Source: Saxidomus purpurata
Lineage: Eukaryota; Mollusca; Bivalvia; Venerida; Veneridae
Direction: 5' to 3'
DNA: 64,000 bases
NCBI GenBank assembly: GCA_022818135.1
Contig: JAFMSR010000014.1
Location: forward strand, 43,090,924 to 43,154,923
Shown: positions 23,515 to 35,924 of the stretch, one piece after another
Numbering within the stretch: the first letter of the stretch is position 1
How the letters are laid out: every line of letters starts with the position of its first letter
Translations under genes and position numbers: made by a program
Notes under the pieces: generated by a model
Databases searched by the model: none
The model's input: the letters and a program-made list of their open reading frames with translations, nothing else
Told to the model about the DNA's origin: nothing

Positions 23515-24697
23515 TACCCCCAAAACGAAGTTTAGGGGGGTATATAGGAGTCACCCGGTGGTGGGTCGGTTGGTCGGTCGGTCGGTCGGTCTGTTGCATT
23601 TTCCTTGTCCGGAGCATAACTTGAAAACTACTCATTGGAATTCAATACAACTTCATACAATGGTCAAGCACATTGAGAGGAAGTGCAGTGCACAAGAACC
23701 ATAACTCCATCTTGAATAATTACAGAGTTATTGCCCTTTGTTACTTTTCCTTGTCCGGAGCATAACTTGAAAACTACTGGTTGGAATTCAATACAACTTC
23801 ATACAATGGTCAAGCACATTGAGAGGAAGTGCAGTGCACAAGAACCATAACTCCATCTTGACTAATTACAGAGTTATTGCCCTTTGTTGCTATTCCTTGT
23901 CCGGAGCATAACTTGAAAACTACTGGTTGGAATTCAATACAATTTCATATAATGATGAAGCACAATGAGAGGAAGTGCAGTGTACAAGAACCATAACTAT
24001 ATCTAGAGTATTTACAGAGTAATTGCCCTTTGTTACTTTTTCTTGTCCGGAGCATTACTTGAAAACTATTGGATGGAATTCAATACAACCTCATACAATG
24101 GTCAAGTACATTGAGAGGAAGTGCAGTGCACAGGAACCATAACTCTATCTTGACTCATTACAGAGTTATCGCCCTTTGTTTCTTTTCCTTGTCCAGAGCA
24201 TAATTCGAAAAGTACCAGTTGGAATTCAATACAACTTTATACAATGAAGAAGCACAATGAGAGGAAGTGCAGTGTACAGGAACCATAACTCAATCTTGAC
24301 TAATTACAGAGTTATTGCCCTTTGTTACTTTTCCTTGTCCGAAGCATTATTCGAAAACTTCTGGTTGGAATTCAATACAACTGCATACAATGGTCAAGCA
24401 CAATGACAGGAAGTGCAGTGCGAAAGAACAATAACTCTTTCTTGACTCATTTCAGAGTTATTGCCCTTTGTTACTTTTACTTGTCTGGAGCATTATTCGA
24501 AAACTATTGGTTGGAATTCAATACAACTTCATACAATGGTCAAGCATATTGAGAGGAAGTGCAGTGTACAAGAACCATAACTCTATCTTGACCAATTACA
24601 AAGTTATTGCCAAGAACAATATCTCTTTTTAGTTTGTTTGCAAGGTATTCTGTTACTACGAACTTTCTCAGTTTATAAAGCAAGTCTTTTGGGGGTA
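23515..24697 (+). mobile_element. Hairpin-ended repeat (TACCCCC family), copy 2, intact
   Basis: The ends TACCCCCAAAA and TTTTGGGGGTA are perfect inverted repeats, flanked by TTA (23512-23514 and 24698-24700). Next to the left end is a hairpin (TATACCCCC/GGGGGGTATA) and a (GGTC)n tract (about 23561-23592). Seven units follow at exactly 146-bp spacing, keyed at 23609, 23755, 23901, 24047, 24193, 24339 and 24485. It is non-coding. Structurally it resembles pearl/Helentron-associated elements. Confidence 0.85.
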
Positions 24698-24700
24698 TTA

Positions 24701-26230
24701 ATCACATTTAGTGATAGCTCTAGTTTAAATAATTGTGCTAAACGAGTCATAACTATTCTTATCTTTCTCATCATATAACACATTAACGTATGAAATTCAC
24801 AACTTTAGCAAGTTTACATTATCGCAATATTTGTACTCGGCAATAACTTTTCAAATTATTCCTTTTTTAACTCTGTACCAGTCATGCTTTCAATATGATT
24901 TCATAAAACATGATCACAGGAAGATAGCAGTCTGTTTTACAAGCGTCAGGATTTTCAGAAATCTAGGTTGTGTGCAAAAAAAAACAAAACAAAAAAACTT
25001 ATAGTTTTTTTAAATTCGTTTTGTGAATGTTACAAAATTCCGTACATGTTTAACGTTTTGCAAAGCGCATCAAGTTCAGTCGATCTTTTATAGCTGTTTA
25101 AACGCTTTTGCGTGAAGTAAAATGAATTATTTGCCCAATGGAAACAACAAATATCAGACAAAAAGATACATATTGTATCATTAAATTACGACAAAAATCT
25201 CCCTCTGTACATGTATTACCTTTGTAAACTTTCTGCGTTGTTTACAAAAGAGTTAGAGAAATACTTAGAGAACCATCAAGTACGTAACCGACGAACAAAA
25301 TAACTTTACTCCAAATATATATGTGTGTAAAGCATACTGTCACATTAAAGTATTATTACCCTTCATTAATCACTGATTTATACTACTTGAAAAATGAACA
25401 TTGCAAAAGTAATGATAAAATAAAATACATGAATCTGTATCACAGTTTTATTCACACTTTAGAGAAAATCCGTGAAGATCTTTTTTGACTATCTTAGAAA
25501 AAAAATGAGAATTAACACTTTCTGTTAGGTGTATTTTAATGTTATATTTTTCAATAAGAGAAATAACTCGGGGAAATAAAATTTTAATCATTTACAATTG
25601 CAATGTTTTCCAACATTCACTACGTTTTCAGCAGTGTTCTTGACCATTACTTAAAATGGCAATTTAAAAGGGTAATATTAATTTTAAACAGCATGTTCAA
25701 AAGCAGTACCAAAGTGTGTACAGCCTTTTTCGATCTTAATACTTGAATGTACAAATTATAGAAATAGCCTCTGCGTACTGACAGTAAAGTGTCGGTTCCA
25801 CTAAATATTTATAGGAGCTAGACCTAGATCGACTAATCAGATTGCCAGAGAAAAATAAGTTGCCAGACTGCGTCATAAACTTTGAGTTTTATTATAAGGG
25901 AGAATAAAAAATATCGCTTCGCCAGTTGTTGAGTGTTGTGTTTTAGAGCAAGACTGATGTGACGGCATACCGATCTCTGAGACCCTTGGAAGTTTCGAAC
26001 CTTTTAGTAGAAAATTTACCTGTGGGATAACTTTGCTCTTAAGACTAATGAATGATAATGCACGTAATGGTGAACGAGTACCTGCGAGGGTATGGACTTG
26101 CCATCAATTCCAACTTAACAGTCTCGGACACTCTCCAGAGAAGAACTTGCTGCACGAGTAAGACAGCCGCCCCCGTAGCCGATCATCTTGCATACGTATC
26201 GATGTCAGTCGCTATCGCTCCTCCCCATTA
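24701..26230. other. Intergenic, nothing recognised
   Basis: AT-rich sequence with no supported gene. A possible transcript 3' end lies just beyond: AATAAA at 26490 followed by an A-rich run, with the open frame 26052-26276 upstream. I cannot show that it is transcribed. Confidence 0.35.
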
Positions 26231-26395
26231 CATATGTGACACTAGTATGCATGCTGATAATTGTAAGGCACTGTGATAACTAGTATTCATGGTGATAATT
26301 GTAACATTCTGGGATAACTAGTATTGATGGTGATAATTGTAAGACACTGTGATAACTAGTATTAATTGTGATAATTGTAAGGCTGTCTGTGATAT
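26231..26395. repeat. Tandem repeat, about 50 bp period
   Basis: GTGATAACTAGTATTCATGG, GGGATAACTAGTATTGATGG and GTGATAACTAGTATTAATTG recur at about 50-bp spacing, each followed by TGATAATTGTAA. There are just over three diverged units. Confidence 0.7.
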
Positions 26396-27452
26396 TTAGT
26401 TTGTGATATGCTATAAAATGTAATATTTCTGTGCTATTAATCTTTTGAATGTATACGATTTCTTTTATGTTTGATGATGTATATATGCAAATAAAGCTAT
26501 CTATAAAAAATAAATATATGCGCTGTATTTAAGGAGTGGTGTCGGATACCTCCTCCGATATAACATTAGATCAATGGTGCTGAGCTTCTGGTAACGATAC
26601 ACAATAGTGACCGATGGTGTCGGCGGTCTTACCCATTGTAAACAGTATTTTAAAAATGTGATTTAGTGCAACATTACCATAAGTAGACTGTTAAAGCATA
26701 TCGTCTTCCTATCGAAGTGGAATAATTTACTTATAAATATATTCAAAGAATGTGTAAGGTTGTCGATATCTAACTAATCTGTTGCAATAAGTATAACCAT
26801 GCAATAATTCACACACATATAACTGATGTAATTAAGCAATATCCATTTTATACGCCTTATGATAAATTGAATAAAGATATTTTACTGTATGCAGTTTCGG
26901 ATATAGGAATGCAAGACCGATCGTTTCTTCTTGTTGATATGACATAACTCCCTATAGCACCAGTAATAGCTGTTTTGCACAACTATTTCAATTGATCACA
27001 CAAAGCTATAACTTTACCTTCTGCATCGAGAAAAGGAACAGTATTTGCCCAATCGAAAGATCGGAACAACGTTAGAGTAACCACACAATTAGCTTGTTGT
27101 CCTTTCTATGTTTACTTTGTAAGTCAGAGTTGTAAAATATCTGCACGACAATCAATTATATAGCGACTGTAACAACGTTAATATTAGCGTGTTGGCACAA
27201 TGTTGACTGAAATTGTCTCGTATCACACTGAATACTGTTGTATCTTTATCTACAGTACGTACTAACACACGAGCTGACCAGTGTTTTCCAAAGTTGCGAT
27301 ATTCACCAATGATTTTATACATAGAACCATTCCTATAAAAGTGAAGTGGTGATTTTCATAAAATATATACATGTACATATGAATGTTGAAAAACGAGTAT
27401 TATCATGTTCAAATACATGAAATTATTATAAATTCGACAATTGTATAAACAT
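26396..27452. other. Intergenic, nothing recognised
   Basis: No coding frames, RNA genes or repeat boundaries that I can support. Confidence 0.4.
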
Positions 27453-27600
27453 AAGTAGATAACGTGAAATGTGTTCGAGATATCCATTTATTAAGTGGTT
27501 AACGCGAAAATATTTCGCGTTATCTACTTCTCCAACAATTTTTAAATATGGCGGAAAAGTAGATAACGTGAAATATTTTCATGTTACCTACTAAATAAAT
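27453..27600. repeat. Cluster of palindromic AAGTAGATAACG modules
   Basis: AAGTAGATAACGTGAAAT at 27453 is the inverse of ATTTCGCGTTATCTACTT at 27512-27529 and recurs at 27557, facing CATGTTACCTACT. AACGCGAAAATATTTCGCGTT (27501-27521, in part) is a perfect 9-bp stem with a 3-base loop. The arrangement would fold into successive hairpins. Confidence 0.65.
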
Positions 27601-27832
27601 AGCAGCGCGAAATCTTAACAAGTAAGTCACTTAATTATCTGAGATAAGTAGATAAGTAGTGGCAGACGTGAACTGGAAGGATACAATTTGTATTACGATA
27701 TTTATTTATCCTGAAAATGTTTCGCAAAAAATAACTAAATAACCAGATAAATATAAAAGATAATAAGCAGGTATCTAGATAATTTACACGAAAGTCAGTT
27801 AACTAACGTGTGCAGTAATATGCTACCATAGA

Positions 27833-27975
27833 TTGTAGAATAAGTTCTTGCAATTTTTATTATCTGCCCAGTATTTGCGCCTACAGAAGGGATTGCGAAG
27901 GTCGCAGTCAAATATCGCTGCCGGGATTCGAAACCAACACACCCGGGTTAGGAGTCCCAACCTACACCGCAGCTC
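27833..27975 (-). mobile_element. tRNA-Arg-like SINE, minus strand, copy 2
   Basis: It shares the tail phrase GATTGTAGAATAAGTTCTTG, GAAGGGATTGCGAAGGTCGC and the box B region CGCTGCCGGGATTCGAA with 8686-8832. The tRNA part is more decayed, and the box B inverse reads GGTTTCGAATCCC. Confidence 0.65.
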
Positions 27976-28649
27976 TTCCCAAACTTTAAATTGTATGTAT
28001 ATGAGAATATATTTGTGATGTGTATATTATACAAGTTATGACAATGTAATTTTAGTCTTTGTGGGTTTAGCTGAAGCAATGTTCAATAAAATGTAATATA
28101 CCACCTTATAGACTACGTGTAAACGAAATGTCGACCGTGGTTTTTAAAAGTCCTGGTTTATTGCATACACTTCATAGAGGCCCTATGATACATAGTATGT
28201 CAGAGCTATTGCTTCCTAATTCAGCTTATCAATTCATTTTTCACGGTTCATTCTCTACATCTCATAGCCATTATATCATATATGTCACTTCATATAATCT
28301 TTTCTTCACACGCCATGTGTGTTACAATTTCACAAGGTATCGAACCATCTCACATACCTTGAAACGAACCGATTCCGTACCGCATTGGTGAGAAGTCAGT
28401 GCAATAAAGATTGTGTTAATTGGACAACCAAAACACATTTGTTTTTATGTTGATGGATCCATACAAAATTATTTAACCACGCCTTAAAACATGGGACCTA
28501 TACTATATAAAAGCGCTGAAGGCATTAGTTATTCGGTCTTAAACAAAGACATCCTGATGAACTGTCACAATCTTAAAATAGACTTTTGAACAAATGTCTA
28601 AACCGGCCTTAAGTCAGTAAAAAGGTGATCAACATTGCAATTAAATCCT
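27976..28649. other. Non-coding, nothing firm
   Basis: One open frame (28128-28391, plus) is Ser/His/Tyr-rich with no recognisable motif. I do not call it a gene. Confidence 0.35.
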
Positions 28650-29040
28650 CTATGTACTGTACATTACTGAAGTTCTCATGCACATAAGTACTCTTTGGTA
28701 CTGTAGTACTGTACAATACTGTGGTGATATGTAGTACTATAAGCACGATTGTGTTCTAAAGATGTTTATGCAGTGTTTATATAGAACTGTATAGTATAAT
28801 ACATTTTGTATTGATATTCTATAGTAATGTTGTTTTATATAGTATTGTATGGTACTGTAATACTCTAAAGTAAGATATACTCTTTTTGTACTGTGGTACT
28901 CCATGGTACTGTAGTACTCTGTATATAGTACTTATCTTACTGTAGTACTGTATCGTGTTGAAGTTCTCCACAGTACTTTACAGAACTGTAGTACTATATG
29001 ATATTGTAGTTCTGCGTAGTACTGCGTCACTACTACTTGA
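28650..29040. repeat. TAGTACTG low-complexity tract
   Basis: Dense repeats of GTACTGTAGTACTCT and variants over about 390 bp. AGTACT is self-complementary, so both strands look alike and many small hairpins are possible. No regular period is kept. Confidence 0.7.
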
Positions 29041-29221
29041 TATTATTTTTAATCAGCTCAGCCCTTTAACCTGTATTTAATATTAGATACAATATAAACA
29101 AAAATAGATGAAATTATAGAAGTTTTGTGAAATATAAAACTGTTATAATTGCTAACTTTTTGTTTTGGGACACACTGCCCGCCAAAATTATCAGCGTTCA
29201 TTTTGATTTATGTCATTTTTA

Positions 29222-30192
29222 GCTCGACTTTTCTATGAAAAGGGGAGCTATCCTACTCGCCCCGGCGTCGGCGTCGGCGTTGGCGTCACACCTTGGTTAA
29301 GTTTTTCGTACCACCCCACTTTATTTCAGAAGTATTAGAGGTATGGCTTTGAAACTTACCATACTTGTTTACCATCATAACCTCCATCTACAGACAAGAG
29401 TACATAACTCTGTCAAGGTTTTTGACAGAATTATGGCCCCTTTTTTACATAGAATGTGTATTGAGCTTGGTTAAGTTTTTGCTACCACCACCTCACTTTA
29501 TTTCAAAACCATTGGGAGGTATTGCTTTGAAACTAACCATACTTGTTTACCATCACGACCTTCACCAACAGACAAGAGGACATAACTCTGTCAAGGTTTT
29601 TGACAGAATTATGCCCCTTTTACTTAGAAAATACATTGAATATTGGTAAAATCCACTTATTGCCTTAACCCTTTGAGATATTGCTTTGAAACTTTTAATG
29701 CTATTTCACATCATTACCCCCATCTGTACGCAAGAGAAGGTAACTCTGTCAGGGATTTGTTTTAAAAATTAAGGCCATTTATCGACTTAGAATCTTGGTT
29801 AAGTTTTTCGTACCAGTCCACTTTTTGACTGAACTGTTTGAGATATTAATTTGAAAGTTGGAATACTTGTTAACCATCATGATTCCCAAACATGGGCAGG
29901 AGAAGGTAATTTTATTTGAATTATGGCCCTTTTTGACTTAGAAACTCAGTTAAAATTTTCATTCTTGTCCACTTGTTAACTTAACCATTTGAGATATTAC
30001 TTTGAAAGTTGGAGTACTTATGTACCATCGTAAGACCTATCTGTAAGCAAAAGAAGATAACTCTGTGAAAAATTTTCTTGATTTGTACTTAGAAATTCCT
30101 AGTTAAAGTCTTGTGTGCCCTTAACTGTCAAAGTTTTGTTTTATTGGCAAGCACTAAAAAAGTCGAGCACGCTGTCCTACTGACAGCTCTTG
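29222..30192 (+). mobile_element. Hairpin-ended repeat (GCTCGAC family)
   Basis: After TTA (29219-29221) comes the hairpin AGCTCGACTTTTC-tat-GAAAAGGGGAGCT, a GGCGTC microsatellite (29263-29287), then units of about 170 bp with GGTTAAGTTTTTCGTACCA and CATAACTCTGTCAAGG. The right end is AAAAAGTCGAGC, then GCTGTCCTACTGACAGC and CTCTTG. Inverted ends (GTCGAGC/GCTCGAC) and the CTCTTG terminus match the general plan of the 1960-2728 element. It is non-coding. Confidence 0.75.
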
Positions 30193-30782
30193 TCTATCAT
30201 CTTTATGTCACTGTCTTTGATGAGGAAGCTTATTCCACAACAGTTTTAGGGTGACAGGCATAACATACCTTTGGCTGTAAGTTCAAATACAAATACATAT
30301 CCGTATGGAAATTGTTGACTGTGTTGATGACAAAGACACCAGTATAAGCTTTTAATGCGGTCTGTGGATCGATTCGATGTACGTGGACTGAACCCGAACT
30401 ACCTGATAAAGAATATGATTGATGAGATATCTCCTGTAAACTATGTTCTATAAACTTCTAATATGGGACTGTGAGACAGGTTATACTATTCTTCAAGAGC
30501 ATAGCCATGCCCCTGTGGTATTTTGAACATTGGCCCATTTATACATACATGCATCTTTGTTTTAGATGGTCAATGATACATATTACATGTTTTAGATGAC
30601 AAACATGATACTTGATATGTGACTCATATATATATATATGTATATTATGCATGTATTAAATACATAATCATTCATTGTAAAGTAGGATTTTGCTCTGTCC
30701 AATAAACTTGTATTAAAGAACCGCCATTTGAAAGTTGAAAGAGTTGTCTCTAAAAAGCAAGGTGGTCCTATATCGCTCACAA

Positions 30783-31480
30783 GAGTATCAGTGCACTTAC
30801 ATAAGGAAGTCACTGGTTGCTAGGGAAAGTTACTTGTTGCTAAAGAAGTCACTGGTCACTAAAGAAAACAGCTGTCAGGAGCAGTCGGTGGTTGCTAAGG
30901 GAATCACTGGACACTACGGGAAGTCAATGATTGCTAAAGACAACTGTTGCTAGTTACTAACGACGTCAATGGTTGCTAAGGAAGTAACTTGTGGCAAGAT
31001 GATGTTAAAGGTTGCTCAGGCAGTCATTGGATGCTAGCGATGTCACTGGTTGCTAGGGGAAGTCAGTGGTTGCTACGATACTAAACTGTTGCAGGGGCAA
31101 ATCATTGGTTGCTACGGGACTAAATTAATGCTAAGGAAGTCACTTATTGCTAAGGAAGTCACTGGTGTCTAGCGGAAGTCACTGGCTGGAAGGTGAAGTC
31201 ACTGGTTGCTAGGGAAGTCATTGGTTGCGAAGGAAGTCACTTGTTCCATGGAAAGTCACTGGTTGCTAAGGGAAGTCACTGGTTATTTTAGAAGTCACTG
31301 GTTGCTAAGGAAGTCACTGGTTGCTAGGGAAAGTCACAGGTTTCTAGGGAAAGTAACTTTTTGCTAGGGAAGTCATTGGTTGTTAAGGAAATCACTTCTT
31401 CCAAGAGAAAGTCACTGGATCCTAGTGGAAGTCACTGGTTGCTAAGAAAGTCAGTGGTTGTTTCGTTAGCCGTTGGCTGC
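30783..31480 (+). repeat. Minisatellite, unit about 20 bp (AAGTCACTGGTTGCTAAGG)
   Basis: About 30 diverged units of AAGTCACTGGTTGCTARGG run with small length changes over 0.7 kb. Homogeneity is highest near 31180-31330. Open frames within it are incidental. Confidence 0.85.
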
Positions 31481-31529
31481 TATAGGAACTCATTAAAAGC
31501 TAGGTTATTCCTATAACTCTATAAACAGA

Positions 31530-32972
31530 CAAGGGACCCCCAGCGGGCGTGGTTAATTTTGACCCTAGGGGCATGATTTGAACAAACTTGGTAGAGGACT
31601 ACTGGACAGTGTTACATACCAACTATCTAAGATATATGCTTTGTGGTTTGGGATGGGGAAGATTTTTAAACGTTTCCTACATAAGTCTATGTAAAACAAG
31701 TGACCCCGGGCAGGGCCGATTTGACCCCAGGGGCATATTTGAACACACTTGGTAGAGGTCTACTAGACAATACATGTACTACTTACTAAACATCTAAACT
31801 CTAGACCTTGTGATTTTGCAAAAAAAGATTTTTAAAGTTTTTCCTCAGCCAAGTGATCCCCGGTCAGGGTTAATTTTGACCCCGGGGGCATGACTTGAAC
31901 AAACTTGGTAGAGGTCTACTAGACTGTCTACTAGACAATGATATATTCTTAATATCTAAGCTCTGGGCCTTTTGGTTTCTGAAAAATACTTTTAAAGTTG
32001 TTCCTATATAAGTCTATATGAAAATCAGTGACCCCATGGTGTGGTCATTTTTGACTCCAGGGGCAAGATTTGAACACACTTGGTAGAGGTCCACTAGGCA
32101 ATGCTGAATACTAAATATCTAGGCCCAGCTTTGTGTTTTTGGAGAAGAAGATTTTTAAAGTTTTTCCTATGTAAAATCAGGTGATGCCCGCGGCGGGTTT
32201 AATTTTGACCCGGGGCTCATGATTTGAACAATATTGGTAGAGGTTCACTAGGCAATGCGGCATGCAAAATAAGCTCTAGGCCTTGCGTTTTCAGAGAAGA
32301 TTTTTAAAGTTTTTCCTATATAAGCCCAAGTAAAATCAAGTGACCCCCTGGCGGGGTCAAGTTTGATCCGGGGTCATGATTTGAATAATCTTGGTCGAGG
32401 TCAACAAGGAAATGCTACATGCTTAATATCTACACTCTAGGCTAATTGGTTTCAGGGAAGAAGAACTTCATTTTATTTCCCTATTTGTTGCCATAGCAAC
32501 CAGAGTATTGCATGGAATGGAATTCTTTGAACAACTTTCGTATACCTTCATGCATGGAACATCCTTGCCAAGTTTCATCGACATTGCTTGTATAAGTGAA
32601 GAAATGAATGTGCTAGAGTGTAAACATACTTAAATATTGCAATTTTTATTAAATCAGGGGCCATAACTGTGGAAGATTTATATTTGAACTCATCCGAGAT
32701 CTTCTGTAAATATGGTTAGAATTAGTAAAGAAATGAAGGTCCTAGTGTGTAAACATAGTTAAATATTGCATTTTTGTTGGAAAGCAGGGACCATAATTCA
32801 GGAAGTACTGATCCTATCAAGCCCATAAACGAACTCATCCGGGGTCTTGTGGCCATAAACGTTGTGTTCAAGTTTTATTATAATTGCTTAAAAATGTAGA
32901 TGCAAGTGTATAAACAAATGGACATTCAACGACCCTAAAAGCTTACACTGAGCACTTCGTTCTAAGGTGAGC
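31530..32972 (-). mobile_element. Hairpin-ended repeat (GCTCACC family), inverted copy
   Basis: This is in reverse orientation to 1960-2728. The hairpin end is at the right (GCTTACACTGAGCACTTCG / AAGGTGAGC, then TAA at 32973). About six units of 155-160 bp carry TTGAACAAACTTGGTAGAGG and GACCCCGGGG palindromes, followed by a longer unique part (32470-32950). The left end near 31530 is truncated or decayed. It abuts MITE E within 15 bp. Confidence 0.75.
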
Positions 32973-32986
32973 TAAAAAGCCTTTAA

Positions 32987-33353
32987 AGGGACATACCCTA
33001 TAAATGATGTCAAACTAAATAACCTCCAAAACATAAATAATAGAATCTTTGGAAGTATTATAACTTAACCTAAAAGTTTCAGCTATGCATTCCCAGTCAG
33101 TATCGATAAAATCAGGGGTTTAAAATATACTGCAGTACCGTAAACCATTCAATAATCTATGTAGAGTTGTTGTACAATTAATGGGTGGATGCGATTTATT
33201 ACAGAAAGCCTCTTTAATGATTAATTGTGGTAAAATGAGGCATTTTTCGCCATAGGTTCTTCTTTGAAATTGTATTAATTTATCATTTTACGTTCATTGA
33301 ACACATAATCTATGTTTCGAGAATATAATCTGCTAGATGTAGGGAGTGCCTCT
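32987..33353 (+). mobile_element. TTAA-flanked MITE first family, copy E, intact reference copy
   Basis: The 367 bp element has ends AGGGACATACCCT and AGGGAGTGCCTCT (inverted repeats) and TTAA on each side (32983-32986, 33354-33357). There is no open frame. It served as the reference for copies A, B, C, D and F. Short inverted ends and exact TTAA duplication fit a piggyBac-type non-autonomous family. Confidence 0.88.
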
Positions 33354-33357
33354 TTAA

Positions 33358-33990
33358 TACAACATCATTTCTTCTTAATTTCCAATTTCGGTTTCAAAAT
33401 AGTGGATGTCTCAAGCGAATTTGACTATAGTTTGTCCATATGTAATTATCTTTATAATTTGAACATTTGCTTATAATATACTTAAGTAATGAAAAATCTC
33501 TTCTCTAGCAAGTTGCTTCTGATATATGAAACAAAAATGCATTAGCTTCATTACACAAACGTTTTAAAATGAAATTGTACCTTTAGCTTTGCTTTACTCT
33601 GCAAAAAATGGATTTGTTCATGTCTCAATGTGGACAGTATACCATTTATAATTCAAAGGGGTACTCACTACTCAGGGTATGAATTAGACTAAATAACATA
33701 ACCTGCACAGGTGTTTAGTCTGATCATGATCTACTTTAAGTTGCAAAGGTTGCATTCCGTGCCACCAGCAGAGTAATGCTTAAATGAAAACATGAAACTC
33801 AAGATGCAAAATCAAAACACTTGAATTTACAATATGTACTGTCACTGTAAATGGTTGCACTTTTAACTGGTATATTATAAAAATCCGAAAAGAACATTAT
33901 TGACTTGTAAACACAATATTTTGTGTTACCTTGCGACAGTTTTGTTTCATACATATTGTGTCAGATGCCAAGTCTTCACCAAGGGAGCAA
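33358..33990. other. Intergenic, nothing recognised
   Basis: No gene or repeat copy supported between the MITE and the satellite. Confidence 0.45.
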
Positions 33991-33994
33991 ATCT

Positions 33995-35845
33995 TAACTG
34001 GCTCATACAACCCCTTTAAACCTGGCTCACACAACCCCTTAAAACCTGGCACATACAATCCTTTAAACGTGGAACATACACCAATTTGAACCTGGCTCAT
34101 ACAACCACTTTAAAACTGGATCGCACTCCCCCTTTTTAACTAAGCTCATACAACCCTATTAAACTTGGCTCATACACCCCCTTTGATCCTGGCTCACACA
34201 ACTCCTTTAAACCTGGCTCATACAAAACCCTTTGAACTTGCCTCATACACTCCCCTTGAACCTGGCTCACACAACCCCCTTGGAACTGGCTCATACAATT
34301 CCTTTGTACCTGGCTGATGCAACCCCTTTAAACCTGGCTCAAACACCCCTTTAAACATGGTTCATACACCCCTTTTAAGCTTGGCTTATACAACCCCTTT
34401 AAATTTGGCTCACACACCTCCTTTAAACTTGGCTCATACACCCCCTTTGAACCTGGCTCACACACCACCTATAACTTGACTAATACACCGTCTTTTAAAA
34501 TTGCTCATACATGCTCTTTTATATTGGCTTATACAACCCCTTTTAACTTGGCTTATACACTTCCATTTATACTTGACTCATACACTTTAAATTAAGCTCA
34601 TACACCCTTTGTGAACCTGTTTCATAATCCCCCACTACGCTTGACATAAACAATCTTTTTAACTTGGCTCATACAATCCCAATTAAAAACTTGACTCATA
34701 CACCTCCTTTAAACATCCCATTCGAACCTGGCTTATATAACCACTTTTAACTTGGCGCATACATCTCCTTTAAACGTGGATCGTACTCCCCCTTTAAACT
34801 AAGCTGAAACAACCCTATTAAACGTTGCTCATACAACCCCTTTGCTCCTGGCTCATACAACCCCTTTAAACCTAGCTCATACAACCCCTTCAAACTTCAC
34901 TCACACACCCCTTTAAACTTGGCTCATACACCTCTTTACACTTGGCTCATACACCCTTTAAACCTTGCTCATAAAAACTCTTTGAATCTGACACATACAA
35001 CCCCATTAAATATGGCTCATATAACCCCTTTGATCCTTGCTCATACAACCTCTTCAACATTTGCTCACACACCCCCTTTAAACTTGGCTTATACAACCAC
35101 TTTAAACATGGCTCATACACCCCCTTTAAACTTGGCTCATACATCGCGTTTAAACCTGGCGCATACACTCCCATTATGCTTTGCTCATACAACCCTTTAA
35201 ACTTGACTCATACACCTCCTTTAAACTTGGCTCATACACCCCCTTTGAACATAGCTCATTCATCCCCTTTAGTCTTGGCTCATACCCCCATTCGAACCTG
35301 GCTCAAACACTCTCTTTAAACTTGGCTGATACATCCCTTTTGAACCTGGCTCACACACTTCCTTTAAACCTCCTTTTACCTGGCTCATACACCTCCTTTA
35401 AACCTCCTTTAAACCTGGCTCCACCCCCTTTGAACCTGGCTCACACACTACCTTTTAACTTGATTAATACATCTTCTTTGAAATTAGCTCATACACCCCC
35501 TTTGAACCTGGCTTTTACAACCCCTTTTAACTTGGCTCATACAATCCCATTAAAACGTGACTCATACACTTTAAATTTAGCTCATACCCCTCTTTAGAAC
35601 CTGTTTCATCATTCCCCACTACGCTTGACATAAACAACCCTTTTTAACTTGGCTCATACAATCCTAATTAAAAACTTGACTCACACACCTCCTTTTAACA
35701 CCCAATTTGAACCTGGCTTATACAACCACTTTTAACTTGGCGCATACACCTCCTTTAAACTTGGCTCGTACTCCCCTTTAAACTAAGCTGAAATAACCCT
35801 ATTAAACGTGGCTCATACACCCCTTTTGAATCTGGCTCATTGACG
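33995..35845. repeat. 1.85 kb minisatellite/satellite, unit about 27 bp
   Basis: About 70 units of TGGCTCATACAACCCCTTTAAACT with variants. Because 27 is a multiple of three, several stretches are open on both strands (34919-35200 and 35181-35597 plus, 34947-35192 minus), giving LAHTPPLN-type repeats that should not be read as protein. Blocks at about 34480-34830 and 35450-35830 share rare variants (CCCCACTACGCTTGACATAA), showing a higher-order repeat of about 0.98 kb. Confidence 0.9.
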
Positions 35846-35924
35846 TTGCATTTACTGTCACCAAGATATGAAACTGTCATGGAATTTGAACGTTTTCAGC
35901 GCAGCTATGTTATGTTTAAGCTAA

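Noticed and set aside
26052..26540. Small gene with AATAAA at 26490
   Set aside because: The 74-codon frame has no family character or splice support, and the A-rich tail could be simple AT-rich sequence. It may be a non-coding transcript end, but this is not shown.
30783..31480. CRISPR-like array
   Set aside because: Repeats are contiguous and diverged without unique spacers, and the genome is eukaryotic.
34919..35597. Long overlapping open frames encoding LAHTPPLN-type repeats
   Set aside because: They follow from a 27-bp satellite unit that lacks stops on both strands, with no start context, splice sites or non-repeat protein sequence.
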